Shown here one piece after another: positions 24,143 to 27,291 of a stretch of 27,291 bases of DNA. The translations under genes and the position numbers were made by a program. Numbering within the stretch: the first letter of the stretch is position 1; each line of letters starts with the position of its first letter. This stretch comes from NBML01 sp029939535 (GTDB taxonomy: Bacteria > Desulfobacterota > Desulfobacteria > Desulfobacterales > Desulfobacteraceae). The stretch is from assembly GCA_029939535.1 (NCBI GenBank), contig JAOZST010000034.1, forward strand, positions 1-27,291, written 5' to 3'. The notes under the pieces were generated by a model, which made no database searches, was not told where the DNA came from, and saw only the letters and a program-made list of their open reading frames with translations.

Positions 24143-25900
24143 ATGGCTTTTGATCTTTTTTTTAATTCATCACTTATATTACTTGCCATTGGGATGGCTT
24201 TTAAGATTTTCCAATGGTTTTCCTATAAAATAGGAATTCAAACTGAAAATTCCTCTTTTCCCCAAAGATTAATTTCAAGTCTATCAGCAATGGCTGGAAT
24301 TATTTTCAATATTAAAATCATTATTGCATTGAAAATATTCATCCTTGATGTGCTATTTCAATACAGGATTCTGAAACAGGATGTTTTACGCTGGGTAATG
24401 CATATGCTGATATCCTGGGGTTTTATCCTGCTGTTTTTCATGCATGCCCTGGAATCCATTGTATCTGAAGCATTTTTGCCCTATTATTTATCAACTGTTA
24501 ATCCCTATATGTTCCTTAGAGATTTTTTCGGTTTCATGGTTTTAATTGGAATTGCCATTGCCATTTTCCGTCGTTTTTTCATGAAAATCCACAGGATGAC
24601 AACAAACAAATCTGATGTTTATGCAATTTTTATTGTTGCTGTTATTATCTTTTCCGGAATTTTTCTAGAGGGTGCTAAAATCATATCCCATACTGATTTT
24701 CAAAATATGGAAGAAGAATATTCAGCCCTGGAATATGAAGAAGATATACTGGCCCTGGAATCCTATTGGGTAAAATATTACGGCCTTGTTTCTCCAAATA
24801 TTAAAGGAGATATTTCCCAGGAAATTCTGGCGACTGGTGAAGAGATACATACAGAAAGCTGCCTTGACTGTCACACTACACCTCAATCTGCATTTACCGG
24901 ATATGCCGCCTCAAAATTAATGAAACCCATTGGCGGACTCCTTGACAGCATGGGCATTGTAAGTTTTTTCTATTACTTCCATATCCTTGCCTGCTTTATT
25001 GGTCTTGCTCTATTGCCCTTTACCAAAATGCTTCATATTTTTACCACACCCATCAGTTTAATTGCCAACGGAATAATGGAGAGAAAAAGTTCCAGCCCAT
25101 TGAACATAGCCACACGTCAGCTTATTGAGCTTGATGCCTGTGTCCATTGCAACACTTGCAGCAAAACATGTTCAGCAGGTTCTGCCTATGATGTAAAAAA
25201 CAATGTAAACATCCTGCCCTCGGAAAGAATGGTTTCCCTGGGCCAGTATTTTAAAAACAAGGACCTGGGCTCCTCACAATTCATGGCAATTCAGGAAGGT
25301 ATTTTCCTTTGTTCAAATTGTGACCGGTGTACTGTTGTGTGCCCGGCAGGTATAAACCTTAAAGAGCTCTGGTATGATGTAAGGGAAGAATTTATTCGTT
25401 CCGGCACTTCCATCACTCCCCTTGTATTATCACCCTATTCCTATAACCGCACCTATCATCAGGAAGATTTCAATGCAAAACTTTCCGACATACCGGCCAG
25501 ACATGCCAAAGGCATTATCGCTTCCAAATACAGAAAAAAGACCGATTCAGAAGAAACCCTGTCTTTAACGAATACGGACAATGAGTTAACTGAACAAAAT
25601 TCTCTCCTGGAAAGCACGTTTTCATATTGTTTTTCATGCGAAAACTGCACCAATGTCTGTCCAGTGGTCATGAACTATGAAGACCCTGGCAAAGCCCTTA
25701 ATATGCTTCCCCACCAGATGATGAGATCCCTGGGTCTCGGGCTTACAGACCTTGCTCTTGGATCTAATATGCTTTGGGATTGCGTTACCTGTTATCAATG
25801 CCAGGAGCATTGTCCCCAGAATGTTAAAATAACTGATATTTTTTATGAACTTAAAAACAAAGTAGCCAAAGATTGTTTTTACTCTCAAGAAGAGATCTAA
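24143..25900 (+). CDS. Membrane cytochrome b/HdrC-like fusion with four [4Fe-4S] motifs and a CxxCH site
   Basis: The 585-residue protein is predicted to carry electrons between the membrane and the Hdr subunits. The N-terminal half has about six hydrophobic spans (near 8-22, 50-75, 85-107, 125-145, 158-178, 270-295) with histidines (87, 101, 280, 298) suited to haem b, like NarI/HdrE. The loop between the last two spans has C240-L-D-C243-H244, a c-type haem attachment motif, probably periplasmic. The C-terminal half has four complete CxxCxxCxxxC sets: 333-343, 390-400, 496-506 and 547-557. These form two HdrC-like modules in tandem, separated by about 90 residues. QmoC and EtfD-type proteins share parts of this layout in other orders. 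The partner is the HdrB gene 40 bases downstream. Quinone reactivity is inference. Confidence 0.88.
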   Translation: MAFDLFFNSSLILLAIGMAFKIFQWFSYKIGIQTENSSFPQRLISSLSAMAGIIFNIKIIIALKIFILDVLFQYRILKQDVLRWVMHMLISWGFILLFFMHALESIVSEAFLPYYLSTVNPYMFLRDFFGFMVLIGIAIAIFRRFFMKIHRMTTNKSDVYAIFIVAVIIFSGIFLEGAKIISHTDFQNMEEEYSALEYEEDILALESYWVKYYGLVSPNIKGDISQEILATGEEIHTESCLDCHTTPQSAFTGYAASKLMKPIGGLLDSMGIVSFFYYFHILACFIGLALLPFTKMLHIFTTPISLIANGIMERKSSSPLNIATRQLIELDACVHCNTCSKTCSAGSAYDVKNNVNILPSERMVSLGQYFKNKDLGSSQFMAIQEGIFLCSNCDRCTVVCPAGINLKELWYDVREEFIRSGTSITPLVLSPYSYNRTYHQEDFNAKLSDIPARHAKGIIASKYRKKTDSEETLSLTNTDNELTEQNSLLESTFSYCFSCENCTNVCPVVMNYEDPGKALNMLPHQMMRSLGLGLTDLALGSNMLWDCVTCYQCQEHCPQNVKITDIFYELKNKVAKDCFYSQEEI

Positions 25901-25940
25901 ATGGTGCCTTATTAAATAGTTTACAGCAACGGAAAAAAAT

Positions 25941-26987
25941 ATGAAAAAATATGCATTATTTATTGGATGTAACATACCGGCAAAAGTTCAGCAATATGAG
26001 ACTTCAGCAAGGGCTGTGCTAGAAAAATTAAATATTTCAATCACTGATATAAAAGAGTTCAACTGCTGTGGTTATCCCATGAAAAATACCGATCAGATGG
26101 CATGGCTGCTGTCAGCTGCCAGAAATATTGCCCTGGCTGAAAAAAAAGGTCTGGATATCCTGACCCTTTGTCAATGTTGTTTTGGAAGCCTTAAAAAAGC
26201 AAATTCTTTTTTAAAGGATGACAATGATATTGCCCTTAAAATCAATGAAATTCTAAGCAAAGAAGGCCTCAAATACAAAGGGACCTCTTCTGTAACAAAC
26301 TATTTGTCCGTACTCCATAATGACATTACAATTGATGAACTTAATAAAAAAACCATTGATCATTACAAGGATCTTAAAATAGCAACCCATTATGGCTGCC
26401 ACGCCCTCAGGCCATCTGCAATAATGGAGTTTGATGATCCTGTATCCCCATCAATCATTGACAATCTTGTCAATGTGACAGGAGCAAAAAGCATTGACTG
26501 GGCATCCAAACTGGATTGCTGCGGAGCACCTGTTCTGGGAATCAATGACAATTTATCCTATGACCTTACAGAAAAAAAACTGGCAAACGCCAAAAAGGCT
26601 GGTGCTGATTTTATTTGTGTGGCCTGCCCATGGTGTCATACCCAGTTTGATAAGGTTCAGGATCTTATTGTTTCAAAAAGGGATAAAGAAATCCAGCTTC
26701 CCTCAATTCTTTATACTCAGCTTTTAGGACTTCGCCTGGGTATTGGCCAAAAAGAATTAGGCCTTGCCAGGCCTGATCATCAGGGTCAAAACCATACTGG
26801 CTCTGATTATAAAAAAAATGAACTTTTGAACCAGGCGTTTTCCAAACTTTTTGAGACCAGAGATAAAACTGAGAAAAAAGCCAAAAAGAAAAAGCCAGCC
26901 AAAAAAAAATCGGCCCAAAAAGAATCAACCCAAAAAAAATCAATTGGAACAAAACCAGCAAAAAAAGAATCCCAGACAATTGAATAA
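25941..26987 (+). CDS. hdrB: Heterodisulfide reductase subunit B-like protein
   Basis: HdrB carries the disulfide-cleaving site of heterodisulfide reductases, built from two unusual [4Fe-4S] clusters. Both CCG motifs are complete here: C10, C42-C43 and C77/C80 in the first, and C153, C193-C194 and C229/C232 in the second. The known CX31-39CCX35-36CXXC spacing is approximately kept. The family ends near residue 290. This 348-residue protein has a further tail (about 309-348) made mostly of lysine, alanine, serine and glutamine. No membrane span is present. In sulfate reducers the substrate of such proteins is generally unknown, so the true disulfide or other electron acceptor cannot be named. 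It follows the membrane fusion gene by 40 bases and precedes hdrA by 81 bases. Confidence 0.92.
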   Translation: MKKYALFIGCNIPAKVQQYETSARAVLEKLNISITDIKEFNCCGYPMKNTDQMAWLLSAARNIALAEKKGLDILTLCQCCFGSLKKANSFLKDDNDIALKINEILSKEGLKYKGTSSVTNYLSVLHNDITIDELNKKTIDHYKDLKIATHYGCHALRPSAIMEFDDPVSPSIIDNLVNVTGAKSIDWASKLDCCGAPVLGINDNLSYDLTEKKLANAKKAGADFICVACPWCHTQFDKVQDLIVSKRDKEIQLPSILYTQLLGLRLGIGQKELGLARPDHQGQNHTGSDYKKNELLNQAFSKLFETRDKTEKKAKKKKPAKKKSAQKESTQKKSIGTKPAKKESQTIE

Positions 26988-27027
26988 AGTTTTGTATAAA
27001 AAATTTTAAAGCCCGGTTTTTATAAAA

Positions 27028-27061
27028 TCAGGTTGTTTATTAAGTCAGGTTGTATATTAGG
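27028..27061 (+). repeat. Two 17-base tandem repeats ahead of hdrA
   Basis: Two adjacent copies (27028-27044 and 27045-27061) share TCAGGTTGT at the start and differ at two positions. The second copy runs into the ribosome-binding site AGGAG (27059-27063), five bases ahead of the ATG at 27069. It may be a slippage duplication or a leader element affecting hdrA translation. Confidence 0.75.
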
Positions 27062-27068
27062 AGAAAAA

Positions 27069-27291
27069 ATGTCACAGAAAAAAATCGGTTCAATCATGGT
27101 GGTTGGAGGTGGGATTTCAGGAATGCAGGCAGCCCTTGATGCTGCTGATTCCGGATATTATGTTTATCTTGTGGAAAAGTCGCCTTCCATTGGCGGTATT
27201 ATGGCTCAGCTGGACAAGACTTTTCCTACCAACGACTGTGCCATGTGAATTATTTCACCAAAACTGGTCGAGGTCGGCCGGCATATAAATA
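27069..27291 (+). CDS. hdrA: HdrA-like flavoprotein with predicted selenocysteine (partial, runs off the window)
   Basis: HdrA is the FAD- and Fe-S-containing subunit that receives or bifurcates electrons in Hdr complexes. The visible part has the dinucleotide-binding motif VVGGGISGMQAALDAADSG (from about residue 11), VEKSPSIGG and DKTFPTNDCAM. It then reaches TGA at 27246-27248 (residue 60). Reading through gives IISPKLVEVGRHIN, which continues the HdrA/QmoA family sequence NDCxMC(I/L)xSPKLVEVGRHxNI. The TGA replaces a conserved cysteine, so it is predicted to be selenocysteine. A SECIS-like hairpin lies directly after it. The ATG at 27069 has AGGAG five bases upstream. An ATG at 27033 is less likely. 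The 3' part lies beyond the window. The gene is not interpreted as a 59-residue protein or a pseudogene. Confidence 0.88.
27264..27281 (+). promoter_or_regulatory. Bacterial SECIS-like hairpin in hdrA
   Basis: Six base pairs (27264-27269 with 27276-27281, including two G-U pairs) close a six-base loop GAGGUC (27270-27275). The first G of GGUC lies 24 bases after the TGA. The E. coli fdhF SECIS has the same GGUC in its apical loop, 19 bases after its UGA. The position inside the reading frame is as required for SelB-dependent decoding in bacteria. Confidence 0.75.

Noticed and set aside
27033..27068. Upstream ATG at 27033 as the hdrA start
   Set aside because: It falls inside the tandem repeat and has no good ribosome-binding site. 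The ATG at 27069 has AGGAG five bases ahead and gives the usual HdrA N-terminus.
27069..27248. A 59-residue truncated protein or hdrA pseudogene
   Set aside because: The frame continues with conserved HdrA sequence directly past the TGA. The TGA falls at a conserved Cys, and a SECIS-like hairpin follows.
1..27291. CRISPR arrays, insertion sequences, rRNA, replication origin
   Set aside because: No repeated spacer structure, transposase-like protein, rRNA segment or DnaA-box cluster was seen on reading either strand.

Overview
The window looks like chromosomal DNA of a strictly anaerobic, probably sulfate-reducing member of the Desulfobacterota (Desulfobacterales-like). This rests on the gene set: HdrA/HdrB/HdrC-type electron-transfer modules with a predicted selenocysteine codon, a PxxKW-type cysteine-rich small protein, a GspN-containing type II secretion cluster, and fairly A+T-rich DNA. 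No 16S or other strict taxonomic marker is present, so this assignment is inference.

Layout. (1) 1-345: the 3' part of a tRNA (anticodon loop CTCTTAA, so probably tRNA-Lys(CUU)) with its terminator but no 5' half, then a long inverted repeat and a good sigma70-type promoter for gspF. (2) 346-13732: a nearly complete type II secretion system. gspF stands alone on the + strand. It converges on a tightly packed minus-strand operon read gspG-H-I-J-K-L-M-N-C-D-E, followed by a secreted YidD-like protein and a TPR/outer-membrane-type protein. No prepilin peptidase gene (gspO) is in the window. (3) 13924-15142: a MarR-family regulator divergent from the gsp operon, overlapping truA. (4) 15133-18239 (minus): a class I/II aminotransferase followed by a ClC-type chloride transporter with CBS domains. 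(5) 18430-18702 (minus): a PxxKW cysteine-rich protein with a hairpin terminator behind it. (6) 18953-21261 (+): arabinose-5-phosphate isomerase (kdsD) overlapping an ATP-type 6-phosphofructokinase. (7) 21251-23987 (minus): miaA followed by an LpoA-like periplasmic-binding lipoprotein. (8) 24143-end (+): a heterodisulfide-reductase-like module. It comprises a membrane cytochrome b/HdrC fusion, HdrB, and the start of HdrA.

How the genes work together. The gsp genes supply the inner-membrane platform (C, F, L, M), ATPase (E), pseudopilus (G, H, I, J, K), outer-membrane secretin (D) and GspN. The two trailing genes also encode predicted envelope proteins. The Hdr module would join a haem-containing membrane anchor carrying four [4Fe-4S] clusters to the HdrB active-site subunit and the flavoprotein HdrA. 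This predicts a membrane-linked thiol/disulfide or quinone electron-transfer complex.

The most notable observation is at the right edge. The hdrA frame meets an in-frame TGA at 27246-27248, exactly where the family has a conserved cysteine. The frame continues with clear HdrA sequence after it, and a bacterial-type SECIS hairpin follows. The gene is therefore read as a selenoprotein gene cut only by the window edge, not as a 59-residue ORF or a pseudogene.
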